From Betaproteobacteria bacterium (GTDB taxonomy: Bacteria; Pseudomonadota; Gammaproteobacteria; Burkholderiales; Casimicrobiaceae), in assembly GCA_013298145.1 (NCBI GenBank), contig JAAFJO010000006.1, positions 1 to 64,000 of the forward strand: a stretch of 64,000 nt of DNA, given 5' to 3'. Below, piece by piece: positions 43,888 through 52,731 of this stretch (its first letter is position 1; each line of letters starts with the position of its first letter). Below the pieces are notes generated by a model. The model ran no database searches, was not told the DNA's origin, and was given only the letters and a program-made list of their open reading frames with translations. Both the position numbers and the translations under genes were made by a program.

Positions 43888-44628
43888 TTAGTGCATGTGC
43901 TGGCCGCCGTTGATGGCGATGTTGGCGCCGGTCAGGAAGGCCGCCTCGTCACTTGCCAAATAGGAAACCAGGCCCGCGACCTCTTCCGGTTTTCCGAGGC
44001 GACCCATCGGAATTTGCGGAATGATTTTTGATTCGAGCACGTCACTCGGGATCGCCATCACCATCTTGGTGCCGATGTAGCCGGGCGAAATCGTATTGAC
44101 CGTTACCCCTTTGCGAGCCACCTCAAGCGCCAACGCCTTGGTAAAACCGTGCATCCCCGCTTTGGCAGCGGAATAGTTGGTTTGACCGAATGCGCCCTTT
44201 TGGCCGTTGACCGACGAAATGTTGATGATGCGACCCCAGCCGCGATCCACCATGCCGTCACACACTTGCTTTGTCATGTTGAACACGGAATCAAGGTTGG
44301 TTGCCATCACCGCCGTCCAATTGACCTTGTCCATTTTCTTGAACGTCATGTCGCGCGTGATCCCCGCGTTGTTCACCAAAACGTCAATCGGCCCTACCTC
44401 TTTCTGAATTTGCTCAACGCATTCACGCGCGGACTCAAAACTCGTGACATCACAGGCGTACGCACGAAAGCCATATCCCATTTTGTTCATTGCATCGAGC
44501 CATTCTTTCCAGCCCTTGTTTCCTGGCGAGTAAGTCGTGACGACTTTGTATCCAAGTGCTGCCATCTTGATACAAATGGCCTCGCCAAGGCCGCCCATTC
44601 CTCCAGTAATTAGTGCTACGCGTGACAT
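43888..44628 (-). CDS. phaB: Acetoacetyl-CoA reductase
   Basis: PhaB reduces acetoacetyl-CoA with NADPH to (R)-3-hydroxybutyryl-CoA, the monomer for PHB. The 246-residue short-chain dehydrogenase has the cofactor site ALITGGMGGLGEAICIKMAA, NNAG near residue 88, and the catalytic INISSVNGQKGAFGQTNYSAAKAG (Ser, Tyr, Lys). A strong GGAAGGATGGAG site precedes the ATG. It follows phaC by about 95 bases. No phaA thiolase gene lies in the window. Confidence 0.95.
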   Translation of the reverse strand: MSRVALITGGMGGLGEAICIKMAALGYKVVTTYSPGNKGWKEWLDAMNKMGYGFRAYACDVTSFESARECVEQIQKEVGPIDVLVNNAGITRDMTFKKMDKVNWTAVMATNLDSVFNMTKQVCDGMVDRGWGRIINISSVNGQKGAFGQTNYSAAKAGMHGFTKALALEVARKGVTVNTISPGYIGTKMVMAIPSDVLESKIIPQIPMGRLGKPEEVAGLVSYLASDEAAFLTGANIAINGGQHMH

Positions 44629-44722
44629 GTCTCCATCCTTCCTTTGTTTTCTGCGATTGAACTTTTTCTGTGAACTGAACTCGGTGACTCAGGAAACGCT
44701 GAAATAGTTTTCTCGCATTTCC

Positions 44723-46456
44723 TTAAATCTTTTCGAGCACGTATTGGCCCGGCGCTGCGCCAAGCTTCGATACTTTGTGTTTTCTCGGTGCACTCTTTTT
44801 TCCCGAGCGTTTGGCGAGCCAGGTATACCAATGCGGCCACCAGCTGCCGGGGTGTTCTTTCGATTTTGCGTCCCATGCTTCGGGATTCTCAGCTGGCCAA
44901 GCGGAGGTCCAATACGATCGCTTGACCGGTATCGGTGGATTGACCACGCCCGCGATGTGCCCCGATGCGCCGAGCACAAATTCGACATCACCGCCCCAGA
45001 GTTCCGCCGAGGCAAAGGCGCTCTTCCATGGCACGATGTGATCCTCGCGAGACGAATACACATAGGAATCAATCGTCACGAGCGACAAATCAATCGGCTC
45101 TTCCAGCATGGTGAGCGCGCCGGGTTGCGTGAGCTTGTTATCAAGATAGAAATTGCGCAGGTAGTAGAGATACATCGGCCCCGGCAAGTTCGTTGAATCG
45201 CTATTCCAGTAAAGCAAATCAAACGCGGGCGGGTCTTCGCCCTTCAAATAGTTTTTGACGACGAAACTCCAAATGAGATCGTTCGCGCGCAAGCTCGCGA
45301 ACGCCTGCGCAAGCTCTGCGCCGCTCATCAATCCGTTTGTCCCATCCTCGCCGAGCTGCTTCACGCGCATCGCATACGTACTCTCGCCCAAGTACGCTTG
45401 AATGTCTCCCGGTTCGCTGAAATCGAGCAACGTAGTGAGGTAGGTGGCGCTTTCGACAAACTCTTCCAACTCGCCGCGCGCGGCGAGCACCGCGAGCGAG
45501 CACGCGAGGATCGTTCCGCCCACGCAGAAACCGAGCGTATTGATCGTCTCTACGCTGGCATGTTCGCGCACTTCATCAATCGCAGTTAACACGCCGGATT
45601 CGAGATAGTCTTCCCACACAAGCGTCTTGAGCGCTTCCGGAATGTTTCGCCAGGAAACGAGATACACATCGAAACCGGCGGCAACGGCATGCCCAACGAA
45701 TGAGTTCTCGGGCTTCAGATCAAGAATGTAGAACTTGTTGATGCACGGCGGCACGATCAACAGCGGCCGTTCGTGCACGGTTTTCTGCGTCGGCGCGTAA
45801 TGAATCAGCTCGATCAGATCGTTGCGGAAAATCACCTCGCCTTTTGAGAGCGCTACGTTTTTTCCCACCGCGAACGCCGATTCGTCGGTCATCGCGATAT
45901 GGCCACGTTCAATGTCGTGCACGAGATTTTCGATCCCGTGTTTGAGGCTCTCGCCTTTGGTTTCGATGGCTTTTTCGATCGCTTCAGGGTTCGTGGCAAA
46001 GAAGTTCGTGGGTGCGATGGCATCGAGCCACTGCTCCAAGAAGAATCGAGCGCGCTGCTTCTCTTTGTCATCAAGCGCTGCGCCTTGAAGCAGATCGCGC
46101 CAGAACGCCGCGGTTCTTACGTACTGATCGCGAATGCCTTGAAAGAACGGCTGCTTCGTCCACGCCTCACTGCGGAAACGTCGATCTTTCGCGATCAGAT
46201 CATCCAGTTTCGTATCGAGCGCGTACCACTTCGCCGCCGCCTGCCACGCCTCGGGCTTGACCGACGGCAGCCACCACCAACCGGCTTCGAGCTGCGGCAT
46301 GCTGCCTGCGCCGGAGGGGAACGCGAACTGCGCGTTGGGAAATGCAAACGACGGCATGCCCGCCGCACCCGCGCCCATCCCCCCCATCGCGCCCGCATTC
46401 TTTGAAAGAAACTCTTGCCACGCTTGATGCGCTTTTGTGTAGTCGCTGAAATCCAT
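44723..46456 (-). CDS. phaC: Class I polyhydroxyalkanoate synthase
   Basis: PhaC polymerises hydroxyacyl-CoA into storage polyester at the granule surface. The protein of about 577 residues from MDFSDYTKAHQAWQ is full length. Its lipase-like box is TLGFCVGGTILACSL with the catalytic cysteine near residue 310. The Asp (SREDHIVPWKSAF) and His (GASGHIAGVVNPP) of the triad follow. The Gly-rich insertion near residue 20-35 is typical of beta-proteobacterial forms. The start at 46456 is preferred over 46492. It diverges from a small membrane protein gene. Confidence 0.95.
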   Translation of the reverse strand: MDFSDYTKAHQAWQEFLSKNAGAMGGMGAGAAGMPSFAFPNAQFAFPSGAGSMPQLEAGWWWLPSVKPEAWQAAAKWYALDTKLDDLIAKDRRFRSEAWTKQPFFQGIRDQYVRTAAFWRDLLQGAALDDKEKQRARFFLEQWLDAIAPTNFFATNPEAIEKAIETKGESLKHGIENLVHDIERGHIAMTDESAFAVGKNVALSKGEVIFRNDLIELIHYAPTQKTVHERPLLIVPPCINKFYILDLKPENSFVGHAVAAGFDVYLVSWRNIPEALKTLVWEDYLESGVLTAIDEVREHASVETINTLGFCVGGTILACSLAVLAARGELEEFVESATYLTTLLDFSEPGDIQAYLGESTYAMRVKQLGEDGTNGLMSGAELAQAFASLRANDLIWSFVVKNYLKGEDPPAFDLLYWNSDSTNLPGPMYLYYLRNFYLDNKLTQPGALTMLEEPIDLSLVTIDSYVYSSREDHIVPWKSAFASAELWGGDVEFVLGASGHIAGVVNPPIPVKRSYWTSAWPAENPEAWDAKSKEHPGSWWPHWYTWLAKRSGKKSAPRKHKVSKLGAAPGQYVLEKI

Positions 46457-46558
46457 ACGCCCGAATGTAGGCGAGGCGCAACGCGTTGGCAATGGGGAAT
46501 GTCAAGCTTCTACCGTGAACGCGGGGGTTATGATTTAGCGCAACACAAAGGAAACGAC

Positions 46559-46768
46559 ATGCATGTATTGGTGATCGGTTGGCTCTACGTCGTCATCATG
46601 ATTTCGATCGTATCGGAGAGCGTGCTCAAGGGCGTTGTGCGCTTCTTGTTTTTAGGGGTCATACCAGTCGGGCTTTGGATGTGGTTCACCCTTCAAAAGC
46701 GTCGGCGGCAGATGGAAGCGGCGAAGCTTGAAGCGGCGCAGGCGGAGCGGGACGATTCGATTCAGTAG
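46559..46768 (+). CDS. Small two-helix membrane protein
   Basis: The product of about 69 residues starts MHVLVIGWLYVVIMISIVSE, a first membrane segment. A second follows (VVRFLFLGVIPVGLWMWF). The tail is charged (LQKRRRQMEAAKLEAAQAER). An AAAGGAAA site precedes the ATG. The family is not recognised, though the layout resembles small inner-membrane proteins common in Burkholderiales. It diverges from phaC. Confidence 0.75.
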   Translation: MHVLVIGWLYVVIMISIVSESVLKGVVRFLFLGVIPVGLWMWFTLQKRRRQMEAAKLEAAQAERDDSIQ

Positions 46769-47120
46769 CGCGTGACGTTTCCCCCAAGTTAATCTGGGGC
46801 TTAGCGTCGAAAAGCATCCTTATCGAAATAAAGTTTAAACGCGCGTTCGCCCATATTCAATAAGGCCATGCGCGGTAAAGTGCAAAGCGATGCGTAGACG
46901 TGGATGTGATCGCGCGCCAAGATCTGTAGGCGCGGACTTGGCCGCGCTTGTGTCTGGTTTCTCTTCATTCGACGAAGCGACGCCAAGTCGTCGCCTACAT
47001 TCCGAACCCCTGTAGGCGCGGACTTGGCCGCGCTTAGCTGGCCTTCCGCTTCATTCGACGAAGCGACGCCAAGTCGTCGCCTACAACCCGAATTGCGATG
47101 CGCATTCGTCGCCTACAACG
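46769..47120. other. Repeat-bearing intergenic stretch downstream of the beta-strand-repeat protein gene
   Basis: It holds two tandem 75-base copies of the TGTAGGCG-family element (46925-46999 and 47011-47085) plus a half arm near 47105-47118. The part from 46769 to 46924 has no recognisable feature. A short frame crossing this region only translates the repeats. Confidence 0.6.
46925..47118. repeat. REP/BIME-like tandem pair, TGTAGGCG family variant
   Basis: Each unit starts TGTAGGCGCGGACTTGGCCG and ends AAGTCGTCGCCTACA, its imperfect inverse. The two units are separated by the linker TTCCGAACCCC. The first unit matches 50020-50094 at 72 of 75 positions, so the same element lies on both sides of the large exported protein gene in direct orientation. 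Confidence 0.9.
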
Positions 47121-49847
47121 CTACGGCACGTAGGGCTCAATACGGTTGCGCACCGAATCGGCGAACTGCTCCGCATTCATGCCTGGCGGCAGCGTTAAGC
47201 CAGCCACCAGCGCTTCGCCGCGGAAACCGGACATCCACCGCAAAATGAGCAGTGCGTCGTTGTTGTCTACGCCGCCGACTTGGTCAACATTGAATAGATT
47301 GCCGACGCTGCTGACGTGATTGAGATAGTCGAGGATCTCCGATGCGTTGGCTCGCCTGGCTCCGCCGCTGATAGCGACGGCGCCCTGAGTGAGCGCGGTT
47401 CCGGTCAGGCCGCGGATGTAGCGCGCGATCAACAGCCCGTCGGTTTCTGCGAGGTATTTGCTGTCGCCGTCAATGTCGAACGTCGGGGCGACGGTGAGCG
47501 TGACGTCGTTGCCATCGCCGCCGACGTAGGAGATCTTGCCGTTTCTTGCGCCCATGTAAACCGAGCGGCCCTCGGGGAGCCCTGGGAAGATGCCGGTGAC
47601 GGCACCCGCGCTAATTTTGCTGACGATCTCGAACACGGTGCCGTTGGCGGGCACTGGGTTGTTGGTCGGGTTGACGTAGAGCGATCCGCCGTCGTTGTCA
47701 CCCGGCCGGAATGCGCCGGTCACCGAGAGCTTGCCTTGGGTGCCGGGTGTGGCACTGGGCAGGTCGATATGGAGCCGGGCGCTGGGCCCGAAGGAGAAGG
47801 CCGTTGCACCCGTCGTGAAGACAGGGCCCGCGCCACCTCCGGGCCGAAGCGTGGAAATCGCGGCGACGTTGCTGCCGACTTCGACATCCCCGACCCGCCC
47901 GCTGCCGGTTAACGTGCCGCCGTCAATGTAAACCGGTGCCTGAGCCATTTGCCCCACCACGGATAACACGCCTCCGTACACCACCAACGACCCGTCGTAG
48001 GTGGTGTTCAAGTTAAATATTTGCGTGCCGCCGCCGCGCTTGTTGATGCGCTTGTTGCCGTCGCCATTGGGTGATGGGCTGTCGATCGGGCCAAAAAACG
48101 CAGGAAAGCCGCTGTCGAAGTCAATCGTTAATTCCGGCCGGAACGGCAAGAACAGCTTGCCAGAACCTCGCAACTTGCCGACCGTCTCCGTTCGTACGCC
48201 CAACGCGGAATTGCTCACCTGATACACGCCGGAAAAGTTGAGTGTGACCTCGGGTTTGCCGATGAGTTGATTGCTCGCGAGGTTTTTGAGCGTGGCCGAG
48301 CCCGCGGGATCGGTGCTGTTACCAATCACGATGGGGCCGGTGATGGCGGTCACGTTGTCGGGTTTGGCGAGTTCCAAAACGCCCTGCTCGATGGTGGTGC
48401 TGCCGCCGTAGGTGTTCGCGGTAGTGCCCGCGAGGCGCAGGGTGCCGGAGCCGGTTTTGATGATGTTGCGGGCGACCGCGTCCGTTCGTACCGTGCCGCC
48501 GATAGTTAGCTCGGGCTGCGCGCTACCGGCGTTCACCGTGAAGGATGTAGTCGGCGATAACAAAACGACGAGCGAATTGATCGTCGCCGGGCCAAGTGCT
48601 CCTGTTGCAGTCGCTACCACATTGGACATCATCCTCAAATTGCCGCTACCCGCGCCCGCGACCGTGCCGCCGTTCATGCTCAAGCCACCGAATACGGTCA
48701 GGCTACTCGCACCCAAAACGATGTTGCCGCCGTTTAGAGTGACCGCGCCTAAATCATCACGAGACGAAACCATCTCGAATGTGCCGTCGGAATTGATGAT
48801 GGTCGGTGCACCGCTTGCGTTACGGTTTATCTGATAGTCATTTGCGATCTGCACTATGGCCGTATTAGCCGCGCCGATACCGTCGCCAATGGTGAGCGGG
48901 CCTTGGATGGCTTGGATAGTGTCGCCCGCGTTTAGCACCAACGTGCCGTTGCTGACGGTGGTGAGGCCCGTGTAGGTGTTGGCCGCGGCGTAGGTCATCG
49001 TTCCGGTACCAACTTTATTGACGTTGCCCGTGCCGGAGATCACGCCGCCCCAGGTGAAATTACCCGTATCGCCAACGGTCAGCGTGTTGGTGCTCGACAT
49101 GGAGACGCTGCCCGTGCCCGTGAGCTGCGCGATGGTGTCGGATCGAATGCCCATGTCGAGCTGGCCGTCGGACGCAATCGTCACTTTCGCTGTGTCAGCG
49201 ATCAAATCGGAAAAATTGGAGGTGAGCCTGACCTTCGCGCTGTTGGCGACACCGGTTCCGTCGCCAATAAACAAGTCGGCGGGAACCAGTTTGAAGCCAA
49301 GCCCGCTCAGCAGCAGCGTTCCTTGCGGCATCACGGTGGTGGCACCGGTGTAGGTGTTATCGAATTGCCCAGAAAAGTCAACGCTGCCGGGGCCGTACAC
49401 CCGCACACCGAAGTTGCCGCTGATCACGCCATTTAGTTTGAGCGTACGCGTGGCGCTTTGGGCGCGGAAGTAGGCCGTGGTCCCGGTAAGGGCGATCGTC
49501 GCGTTGATTGTGTTGGGCGTGGCGGTGGTGTTCTGATCATCAATGTTGTAGGTTGCGCCTAAGCCGTTGATGGTCACCGCGCCATTGATGACGCTGCCGC
49601 CGAAGGTGGGGCCGAACACGATCGCGCCGAGGGCGACCGCGCCGAGATCGGCGTTGGAGATGGTTGTGCTGTTGAACACAACGGTGTCGCCCGCAACCGG
49701 CACGCCCGAGGGGCTCCAGTTGGGGCCTGTTGACCAGTTGCCGCCCGAGAAGGGACCCACCCACGTTTTTGTCGCAGCCAGCGCGAGTTCTGAGCACAAG
49801 AGCGCGGCAGTGGCGAGCGCGCACAGGAAGAAACGACCCAATCTCAC
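47121..49847 (-). CDS. Large exported protein with autotransporter-associated beta-strand repeats and dockerin-like C-terminus
   Basis: The 908-residue protein begins with a signal peptide (RLGRFFLCALATAALLCSEL, cleavage near ALAATK) from a GTG start. It is built of repeats such as VNKVGTGTMTYAAANTYTGL, with VSNGTLVLNAGD after them, typical of autotransporter-associated beta-strand repeats that stack as a beta-helix. No C-terminal beta-barrel is present. Instead residues near 786-890 hold FDIDGDSKYLAETDGLLIAR and VDNNDALLILRWMSGF, a dockerin- or EF-hand-like pair. It is probably secreted or surface-bound, by an unidentified route. The gene is enclosed by repeats. The same C-terminal module ends the protein at 58301-60073. 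Confidence 0.8.
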   Translation of the reverse strand: MRLGRFFLCALATAALLCSELALAATKTWVGPFSGGNWSTGPNWSPSGVPVAGDTVVFNSTTISNADLGAVALGAIVFGPTFGGSVINGAVTINGLGATYNIDDQNTTATPNTINATIALTGTTAYFRAQSATRTLKLNGVISGNFGVRVYGPGSVDFSGQFDNTYTGATTVMPQGTLLLSGLGFKLVPADLFIGDGTGVANSAKVRLTSNFSDLIADTAKVTIASDGQLDMGIRSDTIAQLTGTGSVSMSSTNTLTVGDTGNFTWGGVISGTGNVNKVGTGTMTYAAANTYTGLTTVSNGTLVLNAGDTIQAIQGPLTIGDGIGAANTAIVQIANDYQINRNASGAPTIINSDGTFEMVSSRDDLGAVTLNGGNIVLGASSLTVFGGLSMNGGTVAGAGSGNLRMMSNVVATATGALGPATINSLVVLLSPTTSFTVNAGSAQPELTIGGTVRTDAVARNIIKTGSGTLRLAGTTANTYGGSTTIEQGVLELAKPDNVTAITGPIVIGNSTDPAGSATLKNLASNQLIGKPEVTLNFSGVYQVSNSALGVRTETVGKLRGSGKLFLPFRPELTIDFDSGFPAFFGPIDSPSPNGDGNKRINKRGGGTQIFNLNTTYDGSLVVYGGVLSVVGQMAQAPVYIDGGTLTGSGRVGDVEVGSNVAAISTLRPGGGAGPVFTTGATAFSFGPSARLHIDLPSATPGTQGKLSVTGAFRPGDNDGGSLYVNPTNNPVPANGTVFEIVSKISAGAVTGIFPGLPEGRSVYMGARNGKISYVGGDGNDVTLTVAPTFDIDGDSKYLAETDGLLIARYIRGLTGTALTQGAVAISGGARRANASEILDYLNHVSSVGNLFNVDQVGGVDNNDALLILRWMSGFRGEALVAGLTLPPGMNAEQFADSVRNRIEPYVP

Positions 49848-50160
49848 AGGACACCCCTCTGGCCGCGTTGGCAGCGTTATTCGTTTTGCAACCGTTCGGA
49901 TTGTAGGTGCGGCGGTGGCCGTGCGGCGCGATTTGTTGGTGCAGAGTTGGCCGCGCTTGGGTGGCCTTGCACTCCATTCGACGAAGCGACGCCAAGTCGT
50001 AGCCTACATTCCGAACTCCTGTAGGCGCGGACTTGGCCGCACTTGTGTCCGGTTTCTCTTAATTCGACGAAGCGACGCCAAGTCGTCGCCTACAACCTGA
50101 GGTCGCCGACAGCGCTAGGAGCCAAAAGCACTGATCCTCGCTCCCGGTCGCGCTTCTGAC
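49848..50160. other. Repeat-bearing upstream region of the beta-strand-repeat protein gene
   Basis: It contains the tandem repeat pair at 49902-50094 and should also hold the promoter of the leftward exported protein gene. I see no coding frame other than artefacts of the repeats. Confidence 0.55.
49902..50094. repeat. REP/BIME-like tandem pair, TGTAGGCG family variant
   Basis: A diverged unit (49902-50008) and a well-kept unit (50020-50094) share the linker TTCCGAACTCC with the pair at 46925. The well-kept unit differs at three of 75 positions from the unit at 46925-46999. Confidence 0.88.
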
Positions 50161-51000
50161 TTAGTGCGCGTGTCCGCCATGCAGGAAGGAATGCATGAAA
50201 ACGACGGTGAGCACACCCAGACCGATCATGAACATTTGCTGCAAGGTGTCTTTGATTGAAAACTTGCGGTGTAGCGTTGGGATGAGATCGGCCACCGCAA
50301 CGTAGAGCATGGATGAGGCTGCGAACGCAAGCACGGGGGTGACGTACGCCTGCGCTTGATCAAGCGCGAAATAGGCAACGACGCCGCCCACCACCATCGC
50401 AAGACTCGAAATCATGTTGTAAACAAAGGCTTTTTTCTTGGAATAGCCTGCGTGCAGCAGCACGAAAAAATCGCTCACCTCTTGCGGAATTTCGTGCGCG
50501 ATCACGGCAAGCGATGTCACCACGCCAAGCTTGAAGTCCGCCATGAACGCAGCCGCGATTACGACGCCATCGGTTGCGTTATGCAGCGAATCCCCAATCA
50601 ACACCATCAGCCCGGTGCGGCCTACACCGTGGCTGTGGGCGTGGCCGTGGGAGTGATGATGATGGTGGTGATGGTGGGTGTGATTGGGATCGGCTGCGGC
50701 GCTGCCATCGGCGGGGGGCGGGGTGAGATCGCCGTGTGAGTGACGCCAAATGACGAGCTTTTCGAGGAAAAAGAAAAACAGAATGCCACCCAACACCCAC
50801 ACCATGAGAGACGAAGGCACCACGCCATCGGATAAGGCGTGCGGCAGGATATCGAGAAATACGACTGCGAGCATCGCGCCTACCGCGAACGCCACCCAGC
50901 GCTCAATGGATTGCAGTTTGGCTGCGAGCGCAATCGCCGCGATGAGACAGGAAGCGAGGCCACCGGCGACGGTGGCGACAACGATATAAACGAGCGTCAT
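50161..51000 (-). CDS. ZIP-family divalent metal transporter
   Basis: The 279-residue membrane protein has eight or so helices with the ZIP core: LIGDSLHNATDGVVIAAAFM (helix 4, His, Asn and Asp metal ligands) and VIAHEIPQEVSDFFVLLHAG (helix 5). A cytoplasmic loop near residues 110-127 holds an eight-histidine run and further His-Ser-His pairs, as in zinc-buffering loops of ZIP proteins. It imports zinc or another divalent metal, probably driven by the metal gradient. It stands apart from its neighbours. Confidence 0.92.
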   Translation of the reverse strand: MTLVYIVVATVAGGLASCLIAAIALAAKLQSIERWVAFAVGAMLAVVFLDILPHALSDGVVPSSLMVWVLGGILFFFFLEKLVIWRHSHGDLTPPPADGSAAADPNHTHHHHHHHHSHGHAHSHGVGRTGLMVLIGDSLHNATDGVVIAAAFMADFKLGVVTSLAVIAHEIPQEVSDFFVLLHAGYSKKKAFVYNMISSLAMVVGGVVAYFALDQAQAYVTPVLAFAASSMLYVAVADLIPTLHRKFSIKDTLQQMFMIGLGVLTVVFMHSFLHGGHAH

Positions 51001-51438
51001 AAAGGAGAAATTTGCGGTGCGTCGATGAGAGGTCTTGTTATGAGCGGAAACCGGGCGGGATGTAACCCGCCAGTCGCTTCCTGAACAGATCCCAGGACAG
51101 CACGGCGGTAAAGCGCGCTTGTCGTGTCAGTCAGAAAATAATGAGCGTGCGACTAAATCACAACCGTAAGACTTAATTTTACGTCGCGCCTCGCTCCGTG
51201 AGTTATTGCCCTTATCCCGAGGCCCGATTTCTCCGGCGCAGCATCGTGTTTCAGCGTGTTTGTTTTCGGAACCGCGCTTGCCTATCTTGGACCGTCGCAC
51301 GGGTAAGTCCGAAGGCGCGTGACAAGGCATCGCACCAGAATACGGATACAACCGCGTTTTCGGCGGCGATTACAACATCACCACGAAGTCGGGATTCCGG
51401 GGCGCTCTAGCCCACCACACTAAGCGAGGAGATAGTTC
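51001..51438. other. Divergent intergenic region between the ZIP and TRAP genes
   Basis: About 440 bases hold the promoters of the leftward metal transporter gene and the rightward TRAP transporter genes. A small hairpin GGCGGG-ATGTAA-CCCGCC lies near 51053-51070. The stretch 51130-51190 is AT-rich. No coding frame or clear operator stands out. Confidence 0.45.
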
Positions 51439-52551
51439 ATGTCAGAGCAAAGTGTTGAAACACGTCGAAAATTTCTGAAAGCAGCGACGATCGCGGGCGG
51501 AGCAGTCGTGGGTGCAGCGCCGATGGTAAGCGTCGCGCAATCGCCGATCAGCTTCCGGTGGCAATCCACATGGCCCGCGAAAGACATCTTCCACGAATAC
51601 GCGAACGATTTCGCGAAGCGCGTGAATGACATGTCAGGCGGTCGCTTGAAAATCGAAGTGCTGCCTGCGGGCGCGGTGGTCAAAGCGTTTGATCTGATCG
51701 ACGCCGTGTCAAAAGGCACGCTCGATGGCGGTCACGGCGTGGTGGCGTACTGGTACGGCAAAAATTCGGCGATGGCGCTTTGGGGCTCAGGGCCTGCGTT
51801 CGGCATGGATCCGAATATGGTACTCGCATGGCACGAATACGGCGGCGGTAAGGCGCTGCTCGATGAGATTTACAAGGGCTTGAACCTTGACGTTCAGTCA
51901 TTCCTTTACGGCCCGATGCCAACGCAACCGCTCGGCTGGTTTAAGAAGCCGATTACAAAAGTTGAAGATTTCAAAGGACTCAAATACCGCACGGTGGGTC
52001 TATCCATAGATATCTTCACGGCGCTGGGTGCGGCGGTTAACGCGCTGCCAGGCGGCGAAATTGTTGCGGCCATGGATCGCGGCTTGCTGGACGCCGCTGA
52101 GTTCAACAACGCGTCGTCGGATCGCCTGCTCGGCTTCCCGGATGTATCGAAAGTTTGCATGCTGCAATCCTTCCATCAGTGCTCCGAGCAGTTTGAGATT
52201 CTTTTCAACAAAACGAAATACAACGCACTGCCGACTGAACTCAAAGCAGTGATCAACAGCGCGGTTGCTGCGGCATCGGCTGATATGAGCTGGAAGGCAA
52301 TTGATCGCTATTCGAGTGACTATCAGGAGCTGCAAAAAGCGGGCGTTAAGTTCTACAAAACACCGGATGCGATCCTCCAGGCTCAGCTTCGCGCGTGGGA
52401 CGAGGTCACCAAAAAGAAAGCGGCAGAAAATGCGCAATTCAAAAAGGTACTCGAATCGATGCAGCGGTTTGCGGAGCGCGCTTGCCGTTGGCAGAACGAT
52501 ACGCTCGTAGATCACAAAATGGCGTTCCGTCACGCTACACGTCGTACGTAA
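51439..52551 (+). CDS. TRAP transporter solute-binding protein (DctP family), Tat-type signal
   Basis: The 370-residue protein starts with a twin-arginine signal (VETRRKFLKAATIAGGAVVG). The mature part has the DctP fold with GPMPTQPLGWFKKPITKVED, then DFKGLKYRTVGLSIDIFTAL, in which the Arg is the usual carboxylate-binding residue. NALPGGEIVAAMDRGLLDAA follows. The sequence resembles the 2-oxo acid-binding (TakP-type) group, so the substrate may be a keto acid or related carboxylate; this is inference. Permease genes dctQ and dctM follow after a terminator. Confidence 0.9.
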   Translation: MSEQSVETRRKFLKAATIAGGAVVGAAPMVSVAQSPISFRWQSTWPAKDIFHEYANDFAKRVNDMSGGRLKIEVLPAGAVVKAFDLIDAVSKGTLDGGHGVVAYWYGKNSAMALWGSGPAFGMDPNMVLAWHEYGGGKALLDEIYKGLNLDVQSFLYGPMPTQPLGWFKKPITKVEDFKGLKYRTVGLSIDIFTALGAAVNALPGGEIVAAMDRGLLDAAEFNNASSDRLLGFPDVSKVCMLQSFHQCSEQFEILFNKTKYNALPTELKAVINSAVAAASADMSWKAIDRYSSDYQELQKAGVKFYKTPDAILQAQLRAWDEVTKKKAAENAQFKKVLESMQRFAERACRWQNDTLVDHKMAFRHATRRT

Positions 52552-52572
52552 CTGCTGATAACAACCTGACTA

Positions 52573-52602
52573 AGCGCCCAGTTTAAATGGGCGCTTTTTC
52601 TG
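52573..52602 (+). terminator. Hairpin terminator between the TRAP binding-protein and permease genes
   Basis: AGCGCCCA pairs with TGGGCGCT around the loop GTTTAAA, followed by TTTTTC. As it lies between the binding-protein gene and dctQ, it probably reduces read-through so that more binding protein than permease is made. Permease genes may also have a separate promoter in 52610-52730. Confidence 0.85.
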
Positions 52603-52731
52603 TTTCTAGTATTTTTCGATACATTAATCGATTCCGCGCTAGCCCCAATTGAATCAAGCTTTGACGTATAAAGTTAGCTTTCGATTGCAGGCGGTGCGCG
52701 GCCCGAATTTACCCTTGCACGCGATTCCATC

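Noticed and set aside
46801..46986. Short frame beginning MASLRRMKRNQTQ, and a similar one at 49540-49995
   Set aside because: Both translate the TGTAGGCG-type repeat elements; the similarity of their starts is a repeat effect, not homology of genes.
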